From contig NZ_CANKYS010000007.1 in NCBI RefSeq assembly GCF_947488025.1, positions 171,193 through 235,192 of the forward strand: a DNA stretch of 64,000 bases, in the 5' to 3' direction. The notes below the pieces were generated by a model. The model did not search any database and was not told the DNA's origin. It saw nothing but the letters and a program-made list of their open reading frames with translations. The DNA is from an uncultured Nocardioides sp. (GTDB lineage Bacteria > Actinomycetota > Actinomycetes > Propionibacteriales > Nocardioidaceae). Shown here piece by piece: positions 54,438-63,281 of the stretch. The position numbers were made by a program, and so were the translations under genes. Within the stretch, counting starts at the first letter, position 1, and each line of letters starts with the position of its first letter.

Positions 54438-54539
54438 GTGGGTTCTGTCATCAAGAAGCGGCGCAAGCGCATGGCCAAGAAGAAGCACCGCAAGCTGCTC
54501 AAGAAGACGCGCGTGCAGCGCCGCAAGCTCGGCAAGTAA
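54438..54539 (+). CDS. 30S ribosomal protein bS22 (AURKAIP1/COX24 domain)
   Basis: A 33-residue highly basic protein, about half Lys and Arg ([20 protein letters not shown] at its start and RVQRRKLGK at its end). It is the small actinobacterial ribosomal protein first seen in mycobacterial ribosome structures, and often missed by gene callers because of its length. GTG start with AAAGG upstream. Lies between the HTH protein and the epimerase, the conserved position. Confidence 0.93.
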   Translation: MGSVIKKRRKRMAKKKHRKLLKKTRVQRRKLGK

Positions 54540-54551
54540 CACCCCTCGACC

Positions 54552-55529
54552 ATGGGGCGGGTCGTGCTGGTCACCGGGATCTCCCGGGACATCGGACGCC
54601 GATTCGCGCGCGCCGCGACCGGCGACCCGTCCATCGATCGAGTCATCGGCGTGGACGTGGTCCCGCCGCGCGGTGACGTCGGCGACGTCTCCTTCGTCCG
54701 CGCCGACATCCGCAACCCCGTCATCGCCAAGGTCATCGCCAAGGAGGACGTCGACACCGTCGTCCACATGAGCGTGATCGCGACGCCCGGCTCCGCCGGC
54801 GGTCGCGGGACGATGAAGGAGCTCAACGTCATCGGCTCCATGCAGCTGCTCGCTGCGTGCCAGCGGTCGGCGACCGTCGAGCGGCTGGTCGTGAAGTCGA
54901 CGACGACCGTCTACGGATCGGGTCCGCGCGACCCCGCGATGTTCACCGAGGACATGGGCCCCAAGCGCCTGCCCTCCTCGGGCTACGCCAAGGACGTCTA
55001 CGAGATCGAGGGCTACGTCCGCGGGTTCGCCCGTCGGCGCCCGGACGTCGACGTCACGATGATCCGGGCGGCCAACGTGGTCGGACCCCACGTCTCGAGC
55101 CCCCTGACCAACTACTTCCGGCTCCCCGTCATCCCTCGCGTCCTGGGCTTCGACCCGAGGCTCCAGCTCCTCCACGAGGACGACCTGATGCGCGTGCTGC
55201 GCCACGCCGCGACCAACGGCGTGCCCGGCACCTTCAACGTCGCCGGTGACGGGCTGCTGACGCTGAGCCAGGCCGTACGCCGCCTCGGCACCCCGTCGGT
55301 CGCGTTGCCGCGCTTCGCCGTCGGGCGGCTCGGCTCGACCATGCGCCAGGCCCGCGTGTCGGACTTCTCGCCCGAGCAGCTGGGCTTCCTGACCTACGGT
55401 CGGGGTGTGGACACGACCCGGATGCGCACGATGCTCGGCTTCGAGCCGCAGTTCACCACGGCCGAGGCGTTCGCCGACTTCTGCCGGTCGGTGGCGCCCG
55501 CCGCGAAGGAGGGAGTCGGTCGTGCCTGA
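54552..55529 (+). CDS. NAD-dependent epimerase/dehydratase-like protein
   Basis: A 325-residue extended SDR. VVLVTGISRDIGRRFARA replaces the usual GxxGxxG by GISRDIG; LVVKSTTTVYGSG holds the catalytic Thr-type position; the YxxxK motif is not seen at SSGYAKDVYEIEGY, so catalysis is uncertain. It corresponds to the GalE2-like protein beside bS22 in M. tuberculosis. The stop lies 8 nt inside the acyltransferase gene. Confidence 0.8.
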   Translation: MGRVVLVTGISRDIGRRFARAATGDPSIDRVIGVDVVPPRGDVGDVSFVRADIRNPVIAKVIAKEDVDTVVHMSVIATPGSAGGRGTMKELNVIGSMQLLAACQRSATVERLVVKSTTTVYGSGPRDPAMFTEDMGPKRLPSSGYAKDVYEIEGYVRGFARRRPDVDVTMIRAANVVGPHVSSPLTNYFRLPVIPRVLGFDPRLQLLHEDDLMRVLRHAATNGVPGTFNVAGDGLLTLSQAVRRLGTPSVALPRFAVGRLGSTMRQARVSDFSPEQLGFLTYGRGVDTTRMRTMLGFEPQFTTAEAFADFCRSVAPAAKEGVGRA

Positions 55530-56745
55530 GAAGGCCCGTCGCCGCGACGGCGAGGACGCCGTCGTCATCCCGATCGGCACCGGCGGCCGTCCCGGCCGCG
55601 GCTCCGGCAGCGCCCGGCCGTCGTCGGCCGCGCGCAACCTGGCGCCCTCGTCCCGCAAGGCACCGTCCGCCAAGGCACCGTCCGCCAAGGCACCGTCCGT
55701 CAAGGCACCGTCGGCCAAGGCAGCGTCCGGCAAGCCGAGTGCCCCGAGGAAGAAGGCCCGCGCCGACGGTGCTCGGACCACCGCGCCGGCCGACGAGGCG
55801 GTCGCGCCGCCACCGGCCGACGACCCCGCTGCGACGGCACCGCCCACCACCGGCATCCCGGTCGGCGAGTGGCTGGCGGCGGCGCAGCAGGCCGCGCAGG
55901 AGGTCTTCGGGGCCGACTGGGAGCGCCGTGCGGCCGAGCTGATGGCGTTCGTCCGCCGCCGCCTCGAGGGTGACTACGACGTCGACGACTACGGCTTCGA
56001 CCGCGAGCTGACCGAGCGGTTCTTCATGGCGGCGCTGCGTCCGATCGCGAAGAAGTGGTTCCGCCTCGAGGTCCGCGGGCTGGAGAACATCCCTGCCGAG
56101 GGTGGCGCACTCGTGGTGTCCAACCACTCCGGCACGATCCCGCTCGACGGCCTGATGACCATGCTCACGGTGCACGACCACGCCGGCCGCTTCCTGCGCC
56201 CGCTCGGCGCCGACCTCGTCTTCAAGCTGCCGCTGGTCAGCTCCCTGGCCCGCAAGGGCGGGGCCACCCTCGCCTGCACCGAGGACGCCGAACGGATGCT
56301 CTCCGACGGCGAGCTGGTCGGCGTCTGGCCGGAGGGGTTCAAGGGGATCGGCAAGCCGTTCAGCGAGCGCTACAAGCTGCAGCGCTTCGGGCGCGGCGGG
56401 TTCGTCTCGGCGGCGCTGCGCACCGGCGTACCCATCATCCCGCTGTCCGTGGTGGGGGCCGAGGAGATCTATCCGCTCGTCGGCAACGTCCCGTCGCTCG
56501 CACGGCTGCTCGGCGTGCCCTACATCCCGATCACGCCGTTCTTCCCGTGGCTCGGGCCGCTCGGCCTGGTGCCGCTGCCGTCGAAGTGGATCCTCGAGTT
56601 CGGCGAGCCGATCCGCACCGACGCCTACGAGCCCGGCGAGGCCGAGGACCCGATGCTCGTCTTCAACGTCACCGACCAGGTGCGCGAGACGATCCAGCAC
56701 ACGCTGTTCGACCTGCTGCGCGATCGCGGCGGCGTCTTCGGCTGA
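55522..56745 (+). CDS. lysophospholipid acyltransferase-like protein
   Basis: A 407-residue protein. Residues 1-110 are disordered, rich in Arg/Lys/Ala/Pro/Ser with five KAPSA-type repeats (15-bp DNA units, about 55657-55731). The acyltransferase domain has VSNHSGTIPLDGL (HX4D motif) and GVWPEGFKGIGK near 275. Probably at the inner membrane face in phospholipid or glycolipid synthesis. GTG 55522 overlaps the epimerase by 8 nt. Confidence 0.82.
   Translation: MPEKARRRDGEDAVVIPIGTGGRPGRGSGSARPSSAARNLAPSSRKAPSAKAPSAKAPSVKAPSAKAASGKPSAPRKKARADGARTTAPADEAVAPPPADDPAATAPPTTGIPVGEWLAAAQQAAQEVFGADWERRAAELMAFVRRRLEGDYDVDDYGFDRELTERFFMAALRPIAKKWFRLEVRGLENIPAEGGALVVSNHSGTIPLDGLMTMLTVHDHAGRFLRPLGADLVFKLPLVSSLARKGGATLACTEDAERMLSDGELVGVWPEGFKGIGKPFSERYKLQRFGRGGFVSAALRTGVPIIPLSVVGAEEIYPLVGNVPSLARLLGVPYIPITPFFPWLGPLGLVPLPSKWILEFGEPIRTDAYEPGEAEDPMLVFNVTDQVRETIQHTLFDLLRDRGGVFG
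55657..55731 (+). repeat. 15-bp tandem repeats, KAPSA units
   Basis: Five consecutive 15-bp units coding Lys-Ala-Pro-Ser-Ala/Val in the acyltransferase N-terminus. Confidence 0.7.
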
Positions 56746-56766
56746 GCAACGCCCCCGCGGCAGCGG

Positions 56767-58053
56767 CTAGGGCAGGAGGCCACCGGTCGCGTCGTCCAGC
56801 GTCCCGCCGGTCGCGCCGTCGACGGTGCCGGTCACCTCGCCGATCAGCCCGCCGGTGGCGTCGTCGGCACCCGAGGTGAGGCCACCGAGCGCGCCTCCGG
56901 TCGCGTCGTCGAGCTGGTTGCTGAGGGTGCCGGTCGTGTCCGTCAGGCCGTCGGTGACCTGGTCGGTCGTGTCGGTCACGGTGTCGGTGAGGTTCTTGGT
57001 GATGTCCTTGACCGGCCTGGTGGGCTCGGGCTTGGCAGGACCGGTGCTCGTCGGGTCGGGCACGACCGAGGAGGGGCCGGGCCCGAGCGTGGTCGACGGC
57101 ACCGTCGTCGGCACGACCTGCTGCGGGTCGAGCGCCTCGGGGACCGTGATGCCGGTGAGGTCCTGTCCCGAGACCGGCGCGCCCTCCAGCGTCAGCTGGT
57201 CGGTGTCGAGCCCGGCGAGGAGGCCGGCGGACGGGGCGCTGGTCAGCAGGAACTCGGGCGTGGTGGTGATGCCTCCGGTGCAGCCGCGGCAGGCGTTGCT
57301 CACCTCGAGGTCGAGGTCGGCGAGCGTCCGGCCGGCGGCCAGCAGCTCGTCGCGGGCGCTCTCGGGCAGCTCGCCCTGGAGCCGCTCGAGTCGGTCCATG
57401 CTGGTGGCGGTGAAGTCGCGCGCGTCCTGCGCGTCGCTCTGGCTGCCGGTGGCCTCGTAGGAGACCAGCAGGCTGCGCACGCCGTCGCTCGACTGGCGCG
57501 TGAAGGAGTCGAGGGTGTCCGGGACCAGCTGGTCGCGGCCGGCGTCGTCGGCGGCGAGCTCCTCGAGCTCGGTGAGGCGGGTCCCGGCCTGGGCCAGCAG
57601 GGTGCGGCCGCGGGCGGCGTCGTCGGTGGCGAGGCGCACCTGCGCGGACTCGATCCCGCGCTTGACGCCGTAGAGCGACTCGCCGGGGAGGGCCGTCTGG
57701 GCGGCGACGGCCATGGTGGCCGCGGAACCGACGAGGGCGGCGCCGCCGAGCAGCACACCGATGCGACGCGGCCGGGTGCGCGACGGGGCGGGCATCGCCA
57801 GTCGCGACGCAGCCGCGGGCTGGCGGACCAGGGCGGTGTCGGCCTCGGCCATCAGCCGCTCGCGCAATGACGCGACGAACTCGGGCCGCGCGGCCACGGG
57901 CGGCACGGCGCGCAGGTCGGCCACGACCTCGAGCAGGTCGGCGTACCGCTCCGCATCGCGTCCGGACGGACCCGAGGGAGCGGTTCCGGGGTCACGGGAG
58001 AGCAGTGCCTCGAACTCGTCGGCACGCCGTCGCGCCGAGAAGGGGGCTGTCAT
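56767..58053 (-). CDS. DUF5667 membrane protein, candidate anti-sigma factor
   Basis: A 428-residue protein: a cytoplasmic N-terminus of about 95 residues, one helix (about 97-118), then the DUF5667 domain starting LPGESLYGVKRGIESAQVRLA. A Pro/Thr-rich stalk and Asp/Thr/Gly repeats (TDTTDQV, DDATGG) make the C-terminus. Follows a BldN-type sigma gene after 79 nt, the position of RsbN in Streptomyces, so it is a plausible membrane anti-sigma. The repeats are low-complexity and likely cell-wall exposed. Confidence 0.75.
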   Translation of the reverse strand: MTAPFSARRRADEFEALLSRDPGTAPSGPSGRDAERYADLLEVVADLRAVPPVAARPEFVASLRERLMAEADTALVRQPAAASRLAMPAPSRTRPRRIGVLLGGAALVGSAATMAVAAQTALPGESLYGVKRGIESAQVRLATDDAARGRTLLAQAGTRLTELEELAADDAGRDQLVPDTLDSFTRQSSDGVRSLLVSYEATGSQSDAQDARDFTATSMDRLERLQGELPESARDELLAAGRTLADLDLEVSNACRGCTGGITTTPEFLLTSAPSAGLLAGLDTDQLTLEGAPVSGQDLTGITVPEALDPQQVVPTTVPSTTLGPGPSSVVPDPTSTGPAKPEPTRPVKDITKNLTDTVTDTTDQVTDGLTDTTGTLSNQLDDATGGALGGLTSGADDATGGLIGEVTGTVDGATGGTLDDATGGLLP

Positions 58054-58132
58054 CGCGGTCGTCCTGTCTCACTGCTGGCGGGTCCTCCCACTGGGACGAA
58101 CGAGCCAGACGAGGCAGGGGTTACGGGTTGTG

Positions 58133-58909
58133 TCACGCGTCTCTCAACCCCTCCGGCAACAGCTTGGCGAGATTGCGTACGCCGCGCAGCTGGAGCTGCT
58201 TGACCGCGCCGTCGGAGCGGTCGAGGGCCTGCGCCGTCTCCGCGATCGACAGGCCCTGGAGGAACCGCATGATGAGGCACTCGCGCTGCTCGACCGGCAG
58301 CTCGGTGAGCGCCTTGAGGAGCACCTCGTTGGTGAGGCCGGCGATGACCGCGCCCTCGGGTCCCTCGGTCGTGTCGTCGTGCGGCGACATGTCCTCGGTG
58401 GTGAGCTCGAGGCGGGTGCGACCGGCCTTGAAGTGGTCCATCGCGAGGTTGCGGGCGATGGTCATCAGCCAGGCGCCGAAGTCCTTGCCCTGCCACCGGA
58501 AGCCGTTCATGCTGCGCAGCGCCCGGAAGAACGTCTCCGAGGTGAGGTCCTCGGCGAGGGTCTGGGAGCGGGTGCGGTAGTAGAGGAAGCGGTAGACCGA
58601 GGCCTGGTAGTGGTCGTAGAGGAGGCCGAACGCCTCCTTGTCGCCCGTGCGGGCCAGCTCGACGAGCGCGATCAGCCGCTCGCGCTCGGCCTCGTCGACC
58701 TCGGACGACGTCGCGCGGTCCTCGTCGCCGACCGGGCCACCGGCACCGGCGGACCCACCTGACCTGGCACCCGGGGCGGCCGTCTCGGCGAGGAGCACGT
58801 GACCGGCGAGCTGGGGGACGGGCTGACCCGCGAGGGCAGCGGCGACCGCGCGCCGAAGCGCGTCCATGCCGTGCTCGAAGGCACGATCGAGGTCGTTCGT
58901 CGCCCGCAT
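58133..58909 (-). CDS. BldN-family ECF sigma factor
   Basis: A 258-residue sigma factor with an N-terminal extension of about 80 residues, as in BldN of Streptomyces. Region 2: YDHYQASVYRFLYYRTRSQT and AEDLTSETFFRAL; region 4 helix-turn-helix: LSIAETAQALDRSDGAVKQL. Start ATG 58909 is chosen since GGGAGGGG lies upstream and the TATCGT box (58947-58942) overlaps a farther GTG. In the cell it would direct RNA polymerase to developmental or envelope genes. Confidence 0.85.
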   Translation of the reverse strand: MRATNDLDRAFEHGMDALRRAVAAALAGQPVPQLAGHVLLAETAAPGARSGGSAGAGGPVGDEDRATSSEVDEAERERLIALVELARTGDKEAFGLLYDHYQASVYRFLYYRTRSQTLAEDLTSETFFRALRSMNGFRWQGKDFGAWLMTIARNLAMDHFKAGRTRLELTTEDMSPHDDTTEGPEGAVIAGLTNEVLLKALTELPVEQRECLIMRFLQGLSIAETAQALDRSDGAVKQLQLRGVRNLAKLLPEGLRDA

Positions 58910-58941
58910 GCGGTGTCCCCTCCCGGTCGGAGCATCGTCCA

Positions 58942-58947
58942 CGATAG
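58942..58947 (-). promoter_or_regulatory. sigma gene -10 box
   Basis: TATCGT, giving a start near 58935 and a leader of about 26 nt with a GGGAGGGG ribosome site before ATG 58909. Confidence 0.45.
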
Positions 58948-59007
58948 GGGGCCGGGTCGGCCTTGTGAACCCGTGAGTAACTTTCAGTTACATCCGTGGC
59001 TTGGGGC

Positions 59008-59895
59008 TCAGGCGGAGCGGTCGCGCCCGCGCAGGCTGACCCCGGCGGCGACGGCCCCCGTCACCGCGCCGGCGACCGCGGCTCCGAGGAAGCCGACCCG
59101 GGCCGCCTTGCGGCCGGTGCGGTAGTCGTGGATGCGCCAGCCGTGGGCACGTGCGTGGGCGCGCAGCCGGGCGTCGGGGTTGATCGCGCAGGGGTCGCCG
59201 ACGAGCGAGAGCATCGGCAGGTCGTTGCTGGAGTCGGAGTAGGCCGAGCAGCGGGCGAGGTCGAGGCCCTCGCGGGCGGCGAGCGCCTTGATCGCCTCCG
59301 CCTTGGCCGGGCCGTGCAGCAGGTCGCCGACGAGCTGGCCGGTGTAGACGCCGTCGACGTGCTCGGCGACCGTGCCCATGGCGCCGGTGAGGCCGAGCCG
59401 CCGCGCGATGATGGTGGCGATCTCGATCGGCGCCGCCGTCACCAGCCACACCCGCTGGCCCTCGTCGAGGTGGAGCTGCGCCAGGGCGCGGGTGCCGGGC
59501 CAGACGCGGTGGGCCATGGCCTCGTCGAAGATCTCCTCGCCGAGCTCCTCGAGCTCGGTGGTGGTGTGCCCGGCGATGAACGACAGCGCGGAGTTGCGGG
59601 CGTCGGCCACGTGCTCGGGGTCCTCGACGCCCGCGATCCGGAAGTAGGCCTGCTTCCACGCGGCCGCGGCGATCTCCCGCGTGGTGAAGAACTGACGGCG
59701 GTAGAGCCCGCGCGCGAAGTGGAAGATGCTGGCGCCCTGCATGACGGTGTTGTCGACGTCGAAGAAGGCGGCCGCGGTCGGGTCGCTCGGCCAGGCGAGG
59801 GCGTTCTCGACCTCCGCGGACGCCGCCGCGGCCTCGCCTGCCAGGGCCGACCGCTGCTGCAGGTTGAGGCGCCGGGGCCGGTCGGACGGGGTCAC
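59008..59895 (-). CDS. HAD-IB family hydrolase (SerB1-like)
   Basis: A 295-residue phosphatase. FFDVDNTVMQGASIFHFARGL (nucleophile Asp and DxDxT-type motif I, near 43), WLVTAAPIEIA (motif II), and AYSDSSNDLPMLSLVG (motif IV). A hydrophobic C-terminal segment (about 268-288) could anchor it in the membrane. Similar to phosphoserine-phosphatase-like SerB1 proteins that accompany this locus in M. tuberculosis. GTG 59895 has TACGCT 6 nt upstream. Confidence 0.85.
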   Translation of the reverse strand: MTPSDRPRRLNLQQRSALAGEAAAASAEVENALAWPSDPTAAAFFDVDNTVMQGASIFHFARGLYRRQFFTTREIAAAAWKQAYFRIAGVEDPEHVADARNSALSFIAGHTTTELEELGEEIFDEAMAHRVWPGTRALAQLHLDEGQRVWLVTAAPIEIATIIARRLGLTGAMGTVAEHVDGVYTGQLVGDLLHGPAKAEAIKALAAREGLDLARCSAYSDSSNDLPMLSLVGDPCAINPDARLRAHARAHGWRIHDYRTGRKAARVGFLGAAVAGAVTGAVAAGVSLRGRDRSA

Positions 59896-59901
59896 CCCGC
59901 C

Positions 59902-59907
59902 AGCGTA
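59902..59907 (-). promoter_or_regulatory. -10 box of the HAD hydrolase gene, leaderless type
   Basis: TACGCT on the minus strand, 6 nt before GTG 59895. Confidence 0.45.
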
Positions 59908-59926
59908 GCTGTGGAAGGATCGACGC

Positions 59927-61489
59927 ATGCCGCGCAACGACATCTCCGCGTTGGTGGCCGAGGCTGCCGACGACGTCCCCGACCGGCAGGCCCTCGTCGA
60001 GAGCGGCGGTCGCTCGCTCACGTGGTCCCGGCTGGAGGACGAGGTGGCTCGCCTCGCGACCGGTCTCGGGACGCACGGCATCCGGGCCGGGCAGCGGGTG
60101 ATGATCGCCGTCGGCAACCGCATCGAGTTCGTCACGACCTACCTCGGCGTGCTCCGCGCCCAGGTCGTCGCCGTCCCGGTCAACCCGCGCTCCACGGCCG
60201 GCGAGCTCGCCCGGATGGTCGCCGACTCGGGCACACAGCTGGTGGTGACCGACGAGACCGCGCTCGACGCCGTACGTGCGGCGCTGGCCGAGCTCGACCC
60301 CGACGTCGCCCGGCCGACGGTCGTCGTGACCGGGGCCGCGCCCGGTGAGGGCGAGCTCGCCCTCGACGACCTCCGCGCGGACGTCGTACGCCCTGTGCCG
60401 CCGCTGCCCGATCCCGAGAAGCTCGCCGCCCTCCTCTACACGAGCGGCACCTCGGGCCGACCCCGCGCAGCGATGCTCAGCCACCGCGCGCTCCTGGCCA
60501 ACATCGAGCAGGTGGCGGCCGTCGAGCCGCCGATGATGCACGGCGACGACGTCGTGCTCGGCGTGCTGCCGCTCTTCCACGTCTACGGCCTCAACGCGGT
60601 GCTCGGCGGCGTCCTGCGGCACCGGGCGCGGCTGCTGCTGGTCGAGCAGTTCGACCCGCAGGCGGTGCTCGACCTCATCGACGACGAGGCCTGCAGCGTC
60701 GTGCCGATCGCCCCGCCCGTCTTCGCTCACTGGCTGCCGGACGAGCACCTGCGCGAGCGGCTCGGGCCGGTCCGGCTCGTGCTGTCGGGATCGGCGCCGC
60801 TGGAGCCCGAGGTGATCGAGGAGTTCACCTCCATCACCGGCATCCCCGTCCATCAGGGCTACGGTCTCACCGAGGCGTCGCCGGTCGTCACGAGCACGCT
60901 CTGCAGCCGCGAGCCGCGGGCGGGGTCCGTCGGGGCGGCGCTGCCCGGCATCGAGCTGCGGCTCGTCGACGAGACGTGGGGCCAGGTCGAGGGGGAGGAC
61001 CCCGGCCAGATCCAGGTGCGCGGCGACAACCTCTTCAGCGGCTACTGGCCCGACGGCGCGGACGGCCCCGACGCCGACGGCTGGTACGGCACCGGTGACG
61101 TCGGCTTCCTCGACGCGAGCGGGGACCTGTTCCTCGTCGACCGGGTCAAGGAGCTCATCATCGTCAGCGGTTTCAACGTCTACCCCAGCGAGGTGGAGGA
61201 CGTGCTCCGCGAGGTCGACGGGGTCGACGAGGCGGCGGTCATCGGGGTGCCCGACGAGGCGACCGGCGAGGCGGTCGTGGCGTACGTCGTCCCGGTCGGC
61301 GGCGTCGCCCACGCGCGCACCCACCTCGAGGACGCCGTGCGAGCGCACGCCGTCGTCCGGCTGGCCCGCTTCAAGCAGCCGAGCCGCATCGAGGTCGTCG
61401 ACGAGCTCCCGTTCACCGTGACCGGCAAGGTGCAGAAGGGCCGGCTGCGCGGCCTCGAGCGACGTCGGGTGCAGGGGCTCCTCGGATGA
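59927..61489 (+). CDS. AMP-dependent fatty-acid/acyl-CoA synthetase family
   Basis: A 520-residue adenylate-forming enzyme: LLYTSGTSGRPRAAMLSH (P-loop, near 168), GYGLTEASPVV, YGTGDVGFLD and VSGFNVYPSEVEDVL, ending with TVTGKVQKGRL, where the catalytic Lys is near 505. Substrate unknown; short- to medium-chain acyl group is a guess. GAAGGA stands 7 nt before the ATG. The ATGA overlap with the glutaredoxin gene couples the two. Confidence 0.88.
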   Translation: MPRNDISALVAEAADDVPDRQALVESGGRSLTWSRLEDEVARLATGLGTHGIRAGQRVMIAVGNRIEFVTTYLGVLRAQVVAVPVNPRSTAGELARMVADSGTQLVVTDETALDAVRAALAELDPDVARPTVVVTGAAPGEGELALDDLRADVVRPVPPLPDPEKLAALLYTSGTSGRPRAAMLSHRALLANIEQVAAVEPPMMHGDDVVLGVLPLFHVYGLNAVLGGVLRHRARLLLVEQFDPQAVLDLIDDEACSVVPIAPPVFAHWLPDEHLRERLGPVRLVLSGSAPLEPEVIEEFTSITGIPVHQGYGLTEASPVVTSTLCSREPRAGSVGAALPGIELRLVDETWGQVEGEDPGQIQVRGDNLFSGYWPDGADGPDADGWYGTGDVGFLDASGDLFLVDRVKELIIVSGFNVYPSEVEDVLREVDGVDEAAVIGVPDEATGEAVVAYVVPVGGVAHARTHLEDAVRAHAVVRLARFKQPSRIEVVDELPFTVTGKVQKGRLRGLERRRVQGLLG

Positions 61490-61728
61490 GCGACGCCCGC
61501 GTCACGCTCTACACCCGCCCGGGCTGCCACCTCTGCGAGGCGGCCCGCGAGGTCGTCTCGCGCGTGTGCGACGACCTGGGGGAGTCCTTCGACGAGGTCG
61601 ACATCACCACCGACGACGAGCTCGAGGACCGCTTCGGCGAAGACATCCCGGTGACCTTCGTCGACGGCAGGCAGCACGACTTCTGGCGCGTCGACGAGGC
61701 CCGGCTGCGGGCCGCTCTCGGGGTGTGA
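61486..61728 (+). CDS. glutaredoxin-family protein
   Basis: An 80-residue thioredoxin fold: VTLYTRPGCHLCEAAREVV with the CxxC redox site at about 14-17. Then FDEVDITTD and EDIPVTFVDGRQ with the cis-Pro. A relative follows the HAD gene in M. tuberculosis. In mycothiol-using actinobacteria such small proteins act as mycoredoxin-like partners, but the substrate is unknown. Confidence 0.85.
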   Translation: MSDARVTLYTRPGCHLCEAAREVVSRVCDDLGESFDEVDITTDDELEDRFGEDIPVTFVDGRQHDFWRVDEARLRAALGV

Positions 61729-61783
61729 CGGGCACATCGTCCTGGCCGGGATGCCGATGGTGCCGTGACGTGTTGGGCAAGGA

Positions 61784-62752
61784 GTGAGGCTCTCCCTGCT
61801 CGACCGTTCGAGGACGCGCGTCGGTGCGCCCGACGCCGATGCCATCGAGGCGACCGTGGCGAGGGCGGTGCACGCGGAGCAGGTCGGGTACGACCGGTTC
61901 TGGGTCGCCGAGCACCATGCCGTCCCCGGGATCGCCTCCGGTGCGCCGGCCGTCCTGCTGGCCGCGATCGGCGCCCGCACCGACCGCATCCGGATCGGGT
62001 CGGGCGGGGTGATGTTGCCGCTGCACCAGCCCGTGGTGGTCGCTGAGCAGTTCCTCGTGCTCGAGGCCCTCCACCCCGGCCGGGTCGACCTGGGCCTCGG
62101 CCGGTCCCTCGGCTTCACGCCGCCGGTGCGCCGCGCCCTGCGCCGCGACCACGACGACGCTGACACCTTCGAGGACGACCTCGTCGAGCTGCGCGGCTAC
62201 CTCGAGGGCACCGCCGACGTGACCGCCCGTCCTGCCACCGGTCGCCCGGTGCCGATGCACCTGCTCGCGACCGGGCGCGGGCTGGAGGTCGCGGCACGTC
62301 TCGGGCTCCCCGTGGTCGTGGGCGGCCCGATCCTCGACTCCGACGAGCTCCCCGACGTGCTGGCTCGCTACCGTCGGTCCTTCGTCGCGCACGAGGGGAG
62401 CGCGCCGCGGGTGACGATCTCCCTCGACGTGGTCCTTGCCGACGACGACGCGACCGCGCGCGAGCTCGCCCTGCCCGAGGCCTGGGCGATGGCGGTGTCC
62501 CGCCAGACGGGCGAGTTCCCGCCGCTGGAGTCGGTCGCCGCGATCCGCGCCGCGACGTGGTCGAGCCAGGTACGCCGCCGGGTCGAGTCCTCGCTGGACC
62601 GCGCGGTCGCCGGCAGCCCGACGACGGTACGCCGGCGCCTCGAGTCCCTCGCCGAGCGCACCGGGGCCGACGAGCTGCTGGCCAGCACCTCGACCCACGA
62701 CCGCGACGCCCTGCTCGCCTCGGACCGGATGCTGGGCGAGGTCGTGGGCTGA
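61784..62752 (+). CDS. luciferase-like flavin monooxygenase
   Basis: A 322-residue protein of the bacterial luciferase-like (LLM) family. RFWVAEHHAVPGIASGAP, RIGSGGVMLPLHQPVVVAEQF and VDLGLGRSLG are characteristic (MsnO8-type subfamily). Reduced FMN or F420 as cofactor. GTG start directly after AAGGA; spacing is short. Substrate unknown. Confidence 0.82.
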   Translation: MRLSLLDRSRTRVGAPDADAIEATVARAVHAEQVGYDRFWVAEHHAVPGIASGAPAVLLAAIGARTDRIRIGSGGVMLPLHQPVVVAEQFLVLEALHPGRVDLGLGRSLGFTPPVRRALRRDHDDADTFEDDLVELRGYLEGTADVTARPATGRPVPMHLLATGRGLEVAARLGLPVVVGGPILDSDELPDVLARYRRSFVAHEGSAPRVTISLDVVLADDDATARELALPEAWAMAVSRQTGEFPPLESVAAIRAATWSSQVRRRVESSLDRAVAGSPTTVRRRLESLAERTGADELLASTSTHDRDALLASDRMLGEVVG

Positions 62753-62807
62753 CGTTTAGGTCGACTCGGGCGGGTTCGCTGTCGCAGGCACGTGCTTGGC
62801 TGCTCGG

Positions 62808-63248
62808 ATGCTCGGAGTGGTCGTCGGCGCCCTGGTCCGGGAGGACCGCGTCCTCCTCGTGCACCGGAGCCCGAGCAAGCGTGCGCACCCGGGCAGGTGG
62901 GACCTGCCGGGTGGGGTCGTCGAGGACGGCGAGTCCGAGATGGGCGCGCTCGCGCGGGAGCTTCGCGAGGAGCTGGGTGTCCAGGTCGCGACGGGCTCGA
63001 CGTCCCACCTGTGCCGGGTGACCGTCCGACCTGCCGGTGAGCCCGTGCTGCTGAGCGCCTGGCTCGTGCGCGACTGGGCCGGGGTGCCGACCAACGCTGC
63101 CCCCGAGGAGCACGACGACATCCGCTGGTTCGGGCTCGCGTCGATGCCGTCCTTGCCGTACGAGGCGGTGCAGGCCGCGCTGGTGAGGGCAGCGGCCCTG
63201 ATCTCGCGCGTCCCTGTCGGCGACGCCAGCCACCGGATTCGCCGCTGA
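62808..63248 (+). CDS. NUDIX hydrolase
   Basis: A 146-residue protein with the NUDIX box GGVVEDGESEMGALARELREELGV (Gx5Ex7REUxEExGU). DNA or nucleotide clean-up (MutT-like) is possible, but its substrate is open. ATG 62808 is the family start. Confidence 0.88.
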   Translation: MLGVVVGALVREDRVLLVHRSPSKRAHPGRWDLPGGVVEDGESEMGALARELREELGVQVATGSTSHLCRVTVRPAGEPVLLSAWLVRDWAGVPTNAAPEEHDDIRWFGLASMPSLPYEAVQAALVRAAALISRVPVGDASHRIRR

Positions 63249-63268
63249 GCGGTCGGAACACGTTCGGG

Positions 63269-63274
63269 TAGCGT
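63269..63274 (+). promoter_or_regulatory. -10 box, leaderless type
   Basis: TAGCGT, 7 nt before GTG 63282. Confidence 0.45.
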
Positions 63275-63281
63275 CGAGGAG

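Noticed and set aside
58910..58942. Upstream GTG 58942 as start of the sigma factor
   Set aside because: It overlaps the TATCGT -10 box, and ATG 58909 has a GGGAGGGG ribosome site.
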